A stretch of 42,013 bases of DNA from Bradyrhizobium sp. (GCA_018971675.1 JAGXAF010000004.1:1-42013); one strand, 5' to 3'; counted from the stretch's first letter, positions 8,741 through 17,897 are shown. Numbers and translations: made by a program. Notes: generated from the sequence alone by a model not told the origin.

Positions 8741-10294
8741 TCAGGTTCGCAACGGCGCCCGATATTCGGCCGCGAGAGTCTCGTCGGCCGAAGTGCCGCT
8801 CACGAGATTGAACAGCGGTGTGAGGACGAGTGTTAGAACGAGGTTGATGATCACGGCGTACAGCGCCGAATAGCCAGGAAAGGTGAAGGCGCCTACCGCA
8901 AGAGCATAGGTCGGGGTGAGGTTCGCGGCGACGAACATTGCGCTGCCTGCGACAATTCCCGCGGCCCATCCGATGAGTAGCGCCCACTCGTTGAACCAGC
9001 GCGTGTAGACGCCAAGCATCACGGCGGGCAGCGTCTGGATGATCCAGATTCCGCCAAGGAGTTGCAGGTAGATCGCAAATTTCGATGGCACGAAGACGAT
9101 GAAGGCCAGTGCGCCAAACTTGACGATGAGCGACACCCACTTTGCCATCTGCGCCTCCTGCTTGTCGGTGGGCGCGCCGTTGATGAATTCGCGGTGAATG
9201 TTGCGCGTATAGAGATTGGCGGCGGCGATCGACATGATCGCCGCCGGCACGAGCGCTCCGATGCCGATGGCGGCAAAGGCGATGCCGACGAACCATGATG
9301 GGAAGCTGTGGAGGAACAGCGCCGGCACCGCAAAATTGTTGCCGAACTGTTTGAAGCCGGCTGCATATTCGGGAAGCTGGCTGACGCCTGCGGCAATGGC
9401 GAAGAAGCCGACGAGCGCGAGCAGGCCAAGCATCAATGAATAGGCCGGCAGAAGTGCCGCGTTGCGTCGAACCGCGTGTCCGCTGCTGGCGCTCAGGATG
9501 CCCGTGATCGAATGGGGGTAAAGGAAGAGTGCAAGCGCCGATCCGAGCGCCAACGTCGCGTAGGCTCCGTACGCTCCGGTCGTGTTGGCGCCGGGAGCCG
9601 CGAGCAGGAGTTTCTGGGCCGGTACGGCTGCGAAGATATTTCCAAAGCCGCCAAGCTGTATGGGAACGACGATGACGGCGGCGAACGCCGTGATGTAGAT
9701 CAGGATGTCCTTGACGATGGCGATTGACGCGGGGGCCCGCAGTCCGCTCGAATAGGTGAAGGCGGCGAGAATGATGAACGCGAAGAGCAACGGCAGGTCG
9801 CCAGTGTAGCCTTCGCCGGAAACGCCCATCCCGCCGATCACGACCTGAAGGCCGACAAGCTGGAGCGCAATATAGGGCAACGTCGCGACGATGCCGGTGA
9901 CCGCCATCGCCAGCGCGAGCCAGCGATTGCCGAAGCGCCCGCGGACGAAGTCGGCGGCCGTGATGTAGTTGTGCCGGCGGCAGACGTACCAAAGCCGCGG
10001 AAAAACCAGGAAGAGAATGGGATAAACGACGATCGTATACGGGACCGCGAAGAACGCGACCGCGCCGGCCCCGAAGGCCAGCGCCGGAACGGCAATGAAC
10101 GTGTAGGCCGTGTAGAGGTCGCCGCCGATCAGGAACCAGGTGACGATCGTGCCGAAGCGACGTCCGCCAAGCCCCCATTCGTGCAAGAGATCAAGGTCGC
10201 CCCTGCGCCACCGCGCCGCGGCGAAGCCGAGCCACGTGATCAGGGCAAATAGCACCAGAAAGATGATCAAGGCAGTCCAGTTTACGTCCTGCAC
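8741..10294 (-). CDS. mctP: Monocarboxylate permease of the sodium:solute symporter family, MctP-like
   Basis: The 517-residue, very hydrophobic protein has about 13 membrane segments and the sodium:solute symporter layout. It shows WFLIGGDLYTAYTF near residue 55, ITAADFVRGRFGNRW near 115, and PHSITGILSASSGHAVRRNAAL near 265. The sequence resembles rhizobial MctP, which takes up pyruvate, lactate, propionate and alanine. The gene is second in an operon behind a DUF3311 protein, the usual partner of such permeases. GGGAGGAG precedes the ATG at 10294. No two-component regulator (MctSR) lies next to it. Family assignment is firm; the exact substrates are inferred from the named homologue. Confidence 0.88.
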   Translation of the reverse strand: MQDVNWTALIIFLVLFALITWLGFAAARWRRGDLDLLHEWGLGGRRFGTIVTWFLIGGDLYTAYTFIAVPALAFGAGAVAFFAVPYTIVVYPILFLVFPRLWYVCRRHNYITAADFVRGRFGNRWLALAMAVTGIVATLPYIALQLVGLQVVIGGMGVSGEGYTGDLPLLFAFIILAAFTYSSGLRAPASIAIVKDILIYITAFAAVIVVPIQLGGFGNIFAAVPAQKLLLAAPGANTTGAYGAYATLALGSALALFLYPHSITGILSASSGHAVRRNAALLPAYSLMLGLLALVGFFAIAAGVSQLPEYAAGFKQFGNNFAVPALFLHSFPSWFVGIAFAAIGIGALVPAAIMSIAAANLYTRNIHREFINGAPTDKQEAQMAKWVSLIVKFGALAFIVFVPSKFAIYLQLLGGIWIIQTLPAVMLGVYTRWFNEWALLIGWAAGIVAGSAMFVAANLTPTYALAVGAFTFPGYSALYAVIINLVLTLVLTPLFNLVSGTSADETLAAEYRAPLRT

Positions 10295-10362
10295 GAGACT
10301 CCTCCCGATTGGCCCTCCCTCGTTATCGTCTCCCCTCTTGCGTGATCGTGCCCGCGGGCGGG

Positions 10363-10614
10363 CTAGTCCTCCGTCGCGAAATAGACGATTGCGGTCAGGA
10401 TGGCTCCAAGGATGACCCAGAGAAGCTGGTACCAGTAGAAGAACGGGATGCCGATGAGATCAGGTTCGGCCATGTTGTAGAACGGCGGCCAGAGAACGGC
10501 GATGAATTGAATCAGGAAGAGCAGGTACCACCAGCTCCATCCGGCGCGTTTTTCGTCCTGCCGGCCGGTGGCTGCTTCCTGGATGCTGTATCTCGAACCG
10601 ACGCCATTTGACAC
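10363..10614 (-). CDS. DUF3311 small membrane protein, permease partner
   Basis: This 83-residue protein has two membrane segments around WWYLLFLIQFIAVLWPPFYN and FFYWYQLLWVILGAILTAIVYF. That is typical of DUF3311 proteins encoded just before sodium:solute symporters. I placed the start at the GTG 10612-10614 because GGGAGGT lies four bases before it. The longer frame, up to 10728, would add an unrelated Arg-rich leader. It ends 68 bp before mctP on the same strand and is presumably cotranscribed. Its role is unknown; an accessory or small-subunit role is inferred from constant linkage. Confidence 0.8.
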   Translation of the reverse strand: MSNGVGSRYSIQEAATGRQDEKRAGWSWWYLLFLIQFIAVLWPPFYNMAEPDLIGIPFFYWYQLLWVILGAILTAIVYFATED

Positions 10615-11133
10615 GGAGACCTCCCTCACCGAAGTGCGCCAATGCCGGTCGGGCGGTAGCCGAGCTGCTCTCGATGATCCCGGCGGCTCGCAGGCAGCCT
10701 TCTCATCCGCTCCGTTGTCATAACGCACTACCTGTTCCCGGGTTCCATCCCCTTTCGGCTATGGCGGACCTTCAGGCGCGGAGGTCGACGCCCGCTTCTA
10801 TCTTGCCGTCCTAATCGGTCGAGATCTGCGCCCCAGTTCTCGGTCGGTAATGTCGGGTATTGTCGCTATCGAACGGGAAGGCGGAAAGCAGCCGCCTGCG
10901 AGGCGTAGTACAAGGTCGCTGGGTGTCACGACTTTGCCGATTGGGGCGCGCAGCGGGCTGCGGCATCATAGCGGAACAGCTAACGAATAGTGCCCATCAT
11001 CATCGGCCGTGGCGCGCCAGTCCGCCGATAGCGCTCTATACGATATGGCCACCGGAATTCCACCCCGAGTGAAGCGCGGGAAACGGACCACGGATGAAAG
11101 AGCCTGGAAGCGACCGCGTTCGGTGGCGATACC
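10615..11133. other. Gene-free interval between the mctP operon and the next minus-strand locus
   Basis: I see no supportable gene here. The short frames lack ribosome sites and protein-like composition. The part near 10620-10740 should hold the promoter of the DUF3311-mctP operon, but no clear promoter motif stands out. Confidence 0.5.
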
Positions 11134-11520
11134 CTATTTGGAGCGCGTGATGCAGCACGGTGTTACGAGCGTGAAGGTCGGCAATCCATAAAGAAGCGGG
11201 TTATCCTGGAAGAACCGCTGGTACGTTATGTAATCTCCACCGAAGGTTCCGGCCGGCGTTCCCAAATAAGACACCTGCGAGGCCGGGATAATGACAGCGC
11301 GCAGCCTCGCTTCCTCCACGGAGGTCGGATTGGTGCAGGCGCCATTCAGGGCGCGAAGGCATTTCTGTTGGACCGCACCGGATTGAACGGCCGATGTCGC
11401 CGCCGCAGCCCGGTGATCCCGAGACGTCGCCTGCCGTGTCTGCGCGCTGGCCTGTGAGGTCAACCATCCAAGCGAGACGGCAATTGTCGCAACGGCAGCA
11501 AGCAATTTTACAGCGTTCAT
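11134..11520 (-). CDS. Small exported hypothetical protein
   Basis: The 128-residue product starts with a signal peptide (MNAVKLLAAVATIAVSLGW, cleavage near QASAQ). The mature part contains CLRALNGACTNP, TYQRFFQDNPLLYGLP and a C-terminal CC pair (TPCCITRSK). The start at 11520 is preceded by GGAGA at seven bases; the longer frame to 11577 would run into the previous gene. It lies 13 bp after the outer-membrane protein gene, so the two are likely cotranscribed. I recall similar conserved unknown proteins from Bradyrhizobium but know no function. Confidence 0.75.
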   Translation of the reverse strand: MNAVKLLAAVATIAVSLGWLTSQASAQTRQATSRDHRAAAATSAVQSGAVQQKCLRALNGACTNPTSVEEARLRAVIIPASQVSYLGTPAGTFGGDYITYQRFFQDNPLLYGLPTFTLVTPCCITRSK

Positions 11521-11533
11521 TGGCCGTCTCCAG

Positions 11534-13618
11534 TTAGAAGCGGGCATTGATCGAAAGCGAAGTGGCCCAAACGTCATACTTGAGCGTCGGCGGTTGGAAT
11601 CCGAAAGCTGGCGGCGGTCCGGCCTCCGTCAAGAGAAAAGGTCCATCCTCTTGCTCGACCCAGGCGCGCGAGCCACGCAGCGTGACCGATGCCGCGTCAG
11701 TGATGGCGTAGGTCGCGGAAGCTCCGACCAAATGCTTCTGCTTGGCCGGAATGAACTGTTGCTGCAGCACGTCATAATAGTTGTGATCGCGATACAGAAA
11801 GCTGTAGTTCGTGGCGAGCCGAAGTTTATCGGTGAGCATATAAGAAGGCTCGACCGAGCCGATAAAGACGTTGCTGTTCGAGTTCAGGGGCTCGAGCACC
11901 AGGCTGCCAAGGCCGCCCGGGATGTCGTTCTTCTCCGAGAAGGCCCATGACAGACTCGTCGCCAAGGCCGTGCGGTCATCGAAGCGGTACTTGGCCGTGC
12001 CGTTCGCCGTGAATTTCGCGCCGGCTCGTCCGGATGAGACACCATCGATCGATGTGTGCGAGCTACCGATGTAAGCGAATGAGCCGATCAGGACGAGATT
12101 GTCGATGGTGCTGCTAATATTGCTGTTTACCGTATAGGCGTTGCCCGGGCTGATTCTCTGCTTGAGGTCGAACGTGCTGATGTCAAAGGTCGCTGGCGGC
12201 GGTGCAGGATTCCCGATTTCGGAAATATTGATGCCTTCCTTGGTGAAGTCACCCTGCCAGGTGTAGCCAGCCGAGATTGATACGGCTGTGCTCTCGTTCA
12301 GGCCGACGATGAAGCCCGCGGTCGGATTGATGTTGAAGCCGACGCCGTAACTGCCAACGTCAACAAGATCAGGATCCATGCGCGTGAATCGCTGATTGCC
12401 GGGCAGGTAGCTGTTCCCCGTCGGCAGGTTCATCGAGACGCCGAGCAATGGACGAATTGTTTCGAAATCAAGAAGCGTCAGATTGACCGAAGCCTGGGTA
12501 TCGATTGGCCCGTTGTAAAGAGCCGATTGCCCAGCCGTATTCTGTGACGCGTAGACGTAGCCGCCTTTAACGCGCGTCTCGACCTTGTATTGATCCGGCA
12601 GGACGTAGTCGAATCCGAACGTCGTCGGCGTATAGGCTTGATAACCCGAGCCGCGGTCTGGAGCGAATACGTTGGCACCGCGCGTGCCGGTCCAGGATGA
12701 GTACTTCGTTTCGGTGGTGTTGAATGCGGAATATTGTCCCGCCGGCTCAGCGGACGCCTGTGCGCCAAGGGCGCGAGCATTGGCTGCGTTCGGATCGGCC
12801 GTGGATCCGAAGGGGTCGAATCCGAAATTGACGCGTGCCATGACAGTGTGAGCGTCAGCATTGACGCGATGGTCGACTGGATTGGCGGGCGTGGCGACGA
12901 CGCCGACAAAATCCTCCGCCGCGGTGTTTCCTGAGTGCGTCACGTTGGCGAAGCGATAATAATCGTACTCGACGCCGATCGTGACGTTTCGGAACAACCG
13001 GTATTCCGCCCCAGCCCCAACGGTCCAGCCGCTGTGCCATGCGACCGTGTTGAAATCGAAGACGGGCGAGCTAAACGCCGGTGTGACCGTGCCGGAGGTT
13101 TCGATTCGCGCGGCGGCATAGCCGCCCTTTCCATAAACAAGCCAATCGGTTGACGGAGCGAAGCCGAGCTTGCCGGTGAGAGCGACTACAGACTGAATAT
13201 TGGTAGTGACGACCTCCTTCTCGGGAGGAAACACAGTCGGATCCGGGAAAAAGCCGGGCTTGGGGTTGTGGTCGTTCATCGGATTGCTGGACCACGATCC
13301 CTCGAGGCCGAGCAGCCAATGATCGGCGACCGCTTTGTTGCACCCGGCCTGAAGACCGATGAGGCCCCGGGTTTGGTTGAAATCCGCGCCGGGCACGACG
13401 ATCGGGGTGGTATTTCCCGTCGCGGAGTAGGGGTTGCTGTTCGTGTAATTCCAATGCGATGCCGAAGCGGCAACGCCGGCCTGCCCGCCGGCATAACATC
13501 TGCTCCAGGCATCCGCCGGTCCACCCGCATAAGCCTCAGGAGTCATTTTCACTAAAATCTCGGTGGCCGCGATGACGGCCGGCAGCAAATTGACTTGTCG
13601 AAAATTCCACCGCCCCAT
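11534..13618 (-). CDS. Outer-membrane protein with two consecutive beta-barrel regions
   Basis: After a signal peptide ending near EAYAGG there is a segment of about 240 residues that resembles the small Omp25/opacity-type eight-strand barrels. It contains YAGGQAGVAAS, LLGLEGSW, VALTGKLGFAP, WLVYGKGGYAAA, GAGAEYRLFRNVTIGVEYDYYRF and VMARVNFGF. A linker rich in Ala/Asn (about 270-300) leads to a second region of roughly 390 residues. It has alternating aromatic strands and ends in NARF, the C-terminal Phe that the BAM machinery recognises. Fusing a complete small barrel to a larger one is uncommon. The ATG at 13618 is used here; a TTG at 13624 has slightly better ribosome-site spacing. Function is unknown. 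Confidence 0.82.
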   Translation of the reverse strand: MGRWNFRQVNLLPAVIAATEILVKMTPEAYAGGPADAWSRCYAGGQAGVAASASHWNYTNSNPYSATGNTTPIVVPGADFNQTRGLIGLQAGCNKAVADHWLLGLEGSWSSNPMNDHNPKPGFFPDPTVFPPEKEVVTTNIQSVVALTGKLGFAPSTDWLVYGKGGYAAARIETSGTVTPAFSSPVFDFNTVAWHSGWTVGAGAEYRLFRNVTIGVEYDYYRFANVTHSGNTAAEDFVGVVATPANPVDHRVNADAHTVMARVNFGFDPFGSTADPNAANARALGAQASAEPAGQYSAFNTTETKYSSWTGTRGANVFAPDRGSGYQAYTPTTFGFDYVLPDQYKVETRVKGGYVYASQNTAGQSALYNGPIDTQASVNLTLLDFETIRPLLGVSMNLPTGNSYLPGNQRFTRMDPDLVDVGSYGVGFNINPTAGFIVGLNESTAVSISAGYTWQGDFTKEGINISEIGNPAPPPATFDISTFDLKQRISPGNAYTVNSNISSTIDNLVLIGSFAYIGSSHTSIDGVSSGRAGAKFTANGTAKYRFDDRTALATSLSWAFSEKNDIPGGLGSLVLEPLNSNSNVFIGSVEPSYMLTDKLRLATNYSFLYRDHNYYDVLQQQFIPAKQKHLVGASATYAITDAASVTLRGSRAWVEQEDGPFLLTEAGPPPAFGFQPPTLKYDVWATSLSINARF

Positions 13619-13768
13619 TATCAATTACGCTCCAAGGATGCTTAATGAATCACTGCCCAAGAATGCTGGGCAAGAATGCTGGAGGAGTTACCAAATATTC
13701 TCTGCGTCGCCATCGGAAATTCGCCTCCGCGAAACCAGTTTTAAGCGCGGTGTATCCGATGGGCATCT

Positions 13769-13782
13769 CCACCAAATGGTGG
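13769..13782. repeat. Palindromic motif copy 1 in the divergent region
   Basis: CCACCA-AA-TGGTGG is a perfect 6-2-6 inverted repeat lying between two divergent envelope genes. A near copy is at 13971-13984. It is a candidate operator for a regulator shared by the two genes. Confidence 0.45.
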
Positions 13783-13970
13783 ATGCAGTTGATGTCGGAC
13801 AAAGCCGGCCGAAACTATTTGCCAGCGCATCCTGTCATTTCTCTGCTTGTACTATCCGGGGACGGCATTCACACCGCCGCGACGCAAAAATTGCTGATGG
13901 AATCGCATTTGGCTGACGCGACTGCGTCAAATTGTCCACATCCGCCATCGCCTTCTTAAAAACGAAACAT

Positions 13971-13984
13971 CCATCAAATGGTGG
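13971..13984. repeat. Palindromic motif copy 2 in the divergent region
   Basis: CCATCA-AA-TGGTGG differs from copy 1 by one base and both are followed by GA. The two copies are 202 bp apart. This copy is about 120 bp before the start of the secreted protein gene. Confidence 0.45.
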
Positions 13985-14102
13985 AGGGAAGGTTTAGCGC
14001 TTGACGTTACGGTGTCATGACGAATGGCTTATGCGTTGTTTCCGAAAAGACCAATCTTTGGCTGATCGATCAAGTTTCGGCAACGCGTCTGAAGGAAATA
14101 CA

Positions 14103-16898
14103 ATGGGCAATCCGTTTTGGGTCGTCGTTCAGTTCGCTTTAATATGCCGACGGATTTCCCTGTTCGCGATTCTGTTGCTCTCTATGGTCGCAATGAAGCC
14201 GCAGCCGGCAGCGGCGGATGACGCGCAAGCCGCCAGCACAGCGGTCGATCTTTTCGTCAAGGGCGGTCAAGCCGCGGGATTGCCGATCTCCGATACGGAA
14301 GCAGAGGTCGTCAAGCAGATCGTTACCTGCGGGTTGAATGGCACCGCGATTGGAAGCTGCGTCCGAAACGCGGCCGTCGCTGCCGCCATCCAACAGATCG
14401 GCGCAGGTAATGACGTGGCGGGTGCGACGGCCTGCCTGCTCGGCGGTAAACCAGCCACGACTTGCGTGAACGAAGCCGTCGTCAAGGGATTGCCCGAAGA
14501 GGCGCGGCCGATGGTGTCCTGCATGATGGCAGGAAAAAGCAACGTGGCCGATTGCAGCAAGAAATTCGTCGAAGGGATGATCGTCGACAAGGTCCCGGCT
14601 GAGTTCAGACCCGCCGCGACCTGTATCATCGAAACCGGAAACGCGGCGAACTGCTCGAAGGATCTCATCATCCAGCAGGTGACGAGCCGCCTGCCGCCGG
14701 ATGTGCGCGATCAAGCGAATACGATTGTGAATTGCCTTGGTGGCAATAATCCGCAGGGTTGTATCGCGTCGGCCTCCACGCCCGAGCAGATCAAGCCGCT
14801 GGTGGCGTGCGCGACCGCCTCCAACGCCAATGTCGGACAGTGCATGGCGGATTTCGCCGCAAAAGACATGCCCGACGGGGTGGCGAAAAGCATGGTCGGA
14901 TGCATCGGCGAGGGCGCTGATTTCGGCAAGTGTGCCGCGCAGAAGGGCATCACCAGCGCCGCGGATCTCGCGAAGTCGCAAATCTCCAAGGCGCAGCAGG
15001 ACGCGATCCAGAAAGCGCTCGATACGATCGACAAGCTTCGGCCGGATGCGGACTACACCATCGAGGCCGGGCGAAACGGCAATGCCACCATCAAGAACAT
15101 CCTGATGGTGGCGGACGGAATCAAGAAGCGCGACTGGTACGAGTTCACGATGGGCGCCGGCCCGGAAATCATCAAGATCGCCGGCGGTGTCATCCTCTCC
15201 GTCTTCCTGACCCCGGCCGTGGCGGGTGTGCTCGGCCCCGCTCTCGAGGCGATGGTCAACAACGATGTCGCCGCGGCGAATCGGGCGCTCGAGGCCGCCG
15301 GCAAGGGCGATGCGGTCGGTTTCGCGCAGACGGTGTTCGAGTGGTACGAGAACAGCTTCATCGACAAGCCGTGTGCCCTGGCGGGCGACAGTAAAGCGAG
15401 GGACACGATCTGCGGCGGCCTGTCCGACGCGATCAAGTTCATCAGCAATAGCGGCGGCGACCTTGCGAAGAAGCTTCTGGGAGCAGGCAAGGATGTCCTT
15501 GAATGGATCGGCGTGTGGGGAACGGTCGACGACGTCGCGACCTTCGGCTGGAATAAACTGAAAGGGGCGGTGGCCACGGTCGGCCATATTCTCGGGATCG
15601 GCAGCGATGAATGGAAAGCACCCGCGGATTGCGCCGCGCCGGGGCGCGAATCGCCCAGCGACTATCTCGCCAATCATTTTCTGACCTGCTTGCCGAGGGC
15701 TGCGGCTTTCGCCGTGGCGGGTGGTCGCGCGGATACCGCCAAGATAACGGCGGATTGCAATTCCTATTTCGGCCGCTGCGTGGACCCGAAGCAGAAGGGC
15801 TCGGTCACGGACATGTGCAGCCGGATGTCCGCGACGCTGGCCAATCTGACGGGCCAGGTGAGCGGTGGAATCACGACGACGGCACAATTTTACGCCGATT
15901 CCGGGATCGGAATGGCGAATCTCGCCAGCGCCGCCTACGAACAGTGGCAGTCGTCCGGTGGTGTGGTGGGCGACTTGTGCGCGGCCGATTTCTGGAAGAG
16001 CTATGAACAGGTCTATGCCGATAAATGCGCGGCGTTCGTGAATGGACCTTTTCCGCTGGCGCCCACATCGTCGATCGGCGGAGTTTGCCCGTCGATGCCG
16101 ACATCCGCCAATGCGTCGCGCCAGGCTTGCATCGCCAGCCTGCGCGCCGCCTCCGCCGCGAGGAAAGGCCAGATCGCCGGGCCGAACAGCGACTTCTGCA
16201 AGCAGCAGAAGGACTGGATCGCGCAGCATCCCTGCACGGTCGAGAACGCAGGCAAGCCGATTGCGCTTCCCGACGGCAGGCAGATTGCCAGCGTCAAGAT
16301 CGATTGCCCGCCGGCTGTCCGCAAAACGATGCCCGGCACCATGGACGGTCCTGCGGCGTTCAAGCCGAAACCACTGAAGAGACAGACACCACCGTTCGGG
16401 CATTCAGGTCCCGCAGATGAAGCGAAGAGGCTTACGCCACCAGGCTCGCCGCGCGCAGGTGGAGTGGTCACCGTTCCTTTGAAAAGGGGGCCGTCCGCCA
16501 TGGACGTTCTCGGCGACTCGATATCGGACAACGGCCTGAACAATGTCGCCGGCAATGCCGGGGGGCCAGGGCTCACGAGATTTCCCAATTCTCGAGGCGG
16601 GCCAGCCGGCACGCGCACGTCAATGCCGTCCGCGCGCAACAACCCCGGCGGGGGTGTCAACGCGCCGAAAGGCAAGCCGCAGGACAATGGCGGGAGTGGC
16701 GGGTACGGCACGACCGACGGCCGGACCGGCAATGCGCCTATCACCGGGGGCGGCAAGCCCATCACCAGCAACCGGCCGAAGGACGTCGGCGGCATCAAGC
16801 CGACACACGGCGGCAGTACCAAACCGGCTGCCCAGCCGGATGATCGCATCGACTACGGGGTCTGTTGTGCCCGGTCGGACGATCTTCACGTTCATTGA
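14103..16898 (+). CDS. Large secreted protein with seven cysteine-pair repeats and a Gly/Pro-rich tail
   Basis: The 931-residue product has an N-terminal hydrophobic signal segment (about 12-38, cleavage near AAADD). Residues 76-277 hold seven Cys pairs at 76/86, 111/121, 140/151, 174/184, 211/220, 236/247 and 267/277. Each pair is separated by 8-10 residues and repeats every 25-37 residues, often as C-hydrophobic-x-G near the first Cys. A hydrophobic glycine/alanine segment near 355-385 (AGGVILSVFLTPAVAGVL) could enter a membrane. The middle part has further scattered Cys. From about 770 the chain is Pro/Gly/Asn-rich low complexity, ending in CCARSDDLHVH. The ATG at 14103 follows GAAGGAAA. 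I do not recognise the family; an envelope or extracellular role is inferred. Confidence 0.82.
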   Translation: MGNPFWVVVQFALICRRISLFAILLLSMVAMKPQPAAADDAQAASTAVDLFVKGGQAAGLPISDTEAEVVKQIVTCGLNGTAIGSCVRNAAVAAAIQQIGAGNDVAGATACLLGGKPATTCVNEAVVKGLPEEARPMVSCMMAGKSNVADCSKKFVEGMIVDKVPAEFRPAATCIIETGNAANCSKDLIIQQVTSRLPPDVRDQANTIVNCLGGNNPQGCIASASTPEQIKPLVACATASNANVGQCMADFAAKDMPDGVAKSMVGCIGEGADFGKCAAQKGITSAADLAKSQISKAQQDAIQKALDTIDKLRPDADYTIEAGRNGNATIKNILMVADGIKKRDWYEFTMGAGPEIIKIAGGVILSVFLTPAVAGVLGPALEAMVNNDVAAANRALEAAGKGDAVGFAQTVFEWYENSFIDKPCALAGDSKARDTICGGLSDAIKFISNSGGDLAKKLLGAGKDVLEWIGVWGTVDDVATFGWNKLKGAVATVGHILGIGSDEWKAPADCAAPGRESPSDYLANHFLTCLPRAAAFAVAGGRADTAKITADCNSYFGRCVDPKQKGSVTDMCSRMSATLANLTGQVSGGITTTAQFYADSGIGMANLASAAYEQWQSSGGVVGDLCAADFWKSYEQVYADKCAAFVNGPFPLAPTSSIGGVCPSMPTSANASRQACIASLRAASAARKGQIAGPNSDFCKQQKDWIAQHPCTVENAGKPIALPDGRQIASVKIDCPPAVRKTMPGTMDGPAAFKPKPLKRQTPPFGHSGPADEAKRLTPPGSPRAGGVVTVPLKRGPSAMDVLGDSISDNGLNNVAGNAGGPGLTRFPNSRGGPAGTRTSMPSARNNPGGGVNAPKGKPQDNGGSGGYGTTDGRTGNAPITGGGKPITSNRPKDVGGIKPTHGGSTKPAAQPDDRIDYGVCCARSDDLHVH

Positions 16899-17072
16899 GG
16901 AATATGTCGGGGCGCGATATTGTCTTCCACCGGCCGGAACGGAATTGGCGAGCGTAGGGAACACCGGCCATGCATCGTCTCTGCAAGACTGCAGTCCGTT
17001 TTCCGAAACGCAACGAGTTGCCGGGTTCGTGCCAAAACCGGATCCGCCCGAGGATAGATCAGCCGCAAAGCG

Positions 17073-17309
17073 ATGCAAGGCCATACACCCATTCTTGAAT
17101 CCACCGTCACATGCCCGCATTGCGGACATCGCGAGGCGGAAGCCATGCCGATAGATGCCTGCCTGTACTTCTACGATTGCAAGGCATGTGGCGCCCGACT
17201 GAAGCCCAAGCAGGGCGATTGCTGCGTATTCTGTTCGTACGGGACTGTGCCATGCCCGCCAGTCCAGGCCAGCGGGGGAACATCGACTTGCTGCGGTGGA
17301 GATAATTGA
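17073..17309 (+). CDS. GDCCVxC-domain zinc-ribbon-like protein
   Basis: The 78-residue protein has eleven cysteines. A CxxC at 14/17, Cys30 and a CxxxxxCGARLKP stretch form a zinc ribbon. The family signature GDCCVFCSYGTVPCPP covers residues 48-63. GDCCVxC proteins, some of them selenoproteins, are known from mercury-resistance and other metal loci; here both signature positions are ordinary Cys codons. It lies 240 bp before the bufferin gene on the same strand, but the SigF-like promoter lies between them, so it may be transcribed separately. A metal- or thiol-related role is inferred. The ATG has a weak ribosome site. Confidence 0.85.
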   Translation: MQGHTPILESTVTCPHCGHREAEAMPIDACLYFYDCKACGARLKPKQGDCCVFCSYGTVPCPPVQASGGTSTCCGGDN

Positions 17310-17439
17310 ACCCGCAACCGGGCTTGTCAGGTCGTTGGACGACATTCACAGCCGCAGCAATTTCGCCCTTGTCCCGTCCATCGTGAATGCGCGGTGGCGT
17401 CCTTTCGAAAGATTGCGAATTCGTGATCGCGACCGGGAC

Positions 17440-17464
17440 GTAACCTTTCATCTCCTCCAACGAA
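17440..17464 (+). promoter_or_regulatory. SigF-type ECF promoter of the bufferin operon
   Basis: GTAACC at 17440-17445 and CGAA at 17461-17464 are 15 bases apart. This resembles the Caulobacter SigF promoter as I recall it (GTAACC, about 16 bases, CGAA). The element is about 85 bp before bufA, whose operon encodes a SigF-like factor, so autoregulation is the natural reading. Confidence 0.65.
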
Positions 17465-17549
17465 CATTCTGACAGGCGCGTCCAGTCGGCCCGCCGGGCG
17501 GGTGGACGTGTCGACCCGCGACATCGATCTCAACTCGGAGGATGACTCT

Positions 17550-17897
17550 ATGTCCAATCGTATGCTGCCAGCACTCGTGGCCGGCGCCTTTGTCGCTGCA
17601 ATTGGCTCGTTTGCAACCGTTTCGGCAAACGCCGAGAGCGCGATGAAGCCGATGAGCAAGGAAGACATGATGAAGGTTCGGGAGGCGAACCAGAAGCGCA
17701 TGGTCGCGGAGAAGCTGGAGAAGTGCTTCGGGGTGGCACTAAAGGGACAGAACGACTGCTATGCCGGCGCCGGCACCACCTGCGCCGGGACCAGCATGAC
17801 CGACTATCAAGGCAATGCTTTCAAGCTCGTGCCTCACGGTACCTGCATCGCGATGAAGACGCCGAGCGGGACCGGCAGCCTGACACCGAGGGCTTGA
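17550..17897 (+). CDS. bufA1: Bufferin precursor, DUF2282 copper-binding RiPP
   Basis: The 115-residue precursor has an N-terminal signal segment ([20 protein letters not shown], cleavage near ANAES). Its DUF2282 core carries the four conserved cysteines at 59 (EKCFGVA), 70 (NDCYAGAG), 78 (TTCAGTS) and 99 (HGTCIAM). Bufferins are recently described RiPPs whose cysteines are modified by an MNIO enzyme and then sequester copper in the periplasm. The presence of bufB and bufC directly downstream fits that system. The ATG at 17550 follows GGAGGA. An upstream in-frame start at 17502 would put a charged leader before the signal. Expression probably comes from the SigF-like promoter at 17440. Confidence 0.92.
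   Translation: MSNRMLPALVAGAFVAAIGSFATVSANAESAMKPMSKEDMMKVREANQKRMVAEKLEKCFGVALKGQNDCYAGAGTTCAGTSMTDYQGNAFKLVPHGTCIAMKTPSGTGSLTPRA

Larger units (their letters stand above)
13619..14102. other. Divergent intergenic region between two envelope genes
   Basis: This gap separates the outer-membrane protein gene from the large secreted protein gene. It holds no gene I can support, but contains two copies of a symmetrical motif (listed separately) and should contain both promoters. Confidence 0.5.

Noticed and set aside
8565..10178. A 537-codon minus-strand frame overlapping mctP
   Set aside because: Same strand, shifted frame, Arg/His-rich and not protein-like; the permease frame is clearly real.
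13645..13959. A 104-codon plus-strand frame in the divergent envelope gap
   Set aside because: It has no ribosome site and no recognisable features, and it covers the palindromic regulatory motif.
14139..16403. A 754-codon open frame on the minus strand inside the secreted-protein gene
   Set aside because: It is Arg/Asp/His-rich with no family resemblance and lies antisense to a gene with signal peptide, ribosome site and regular Cys repeats; long antisense frames are usual in GC-rich DNA.
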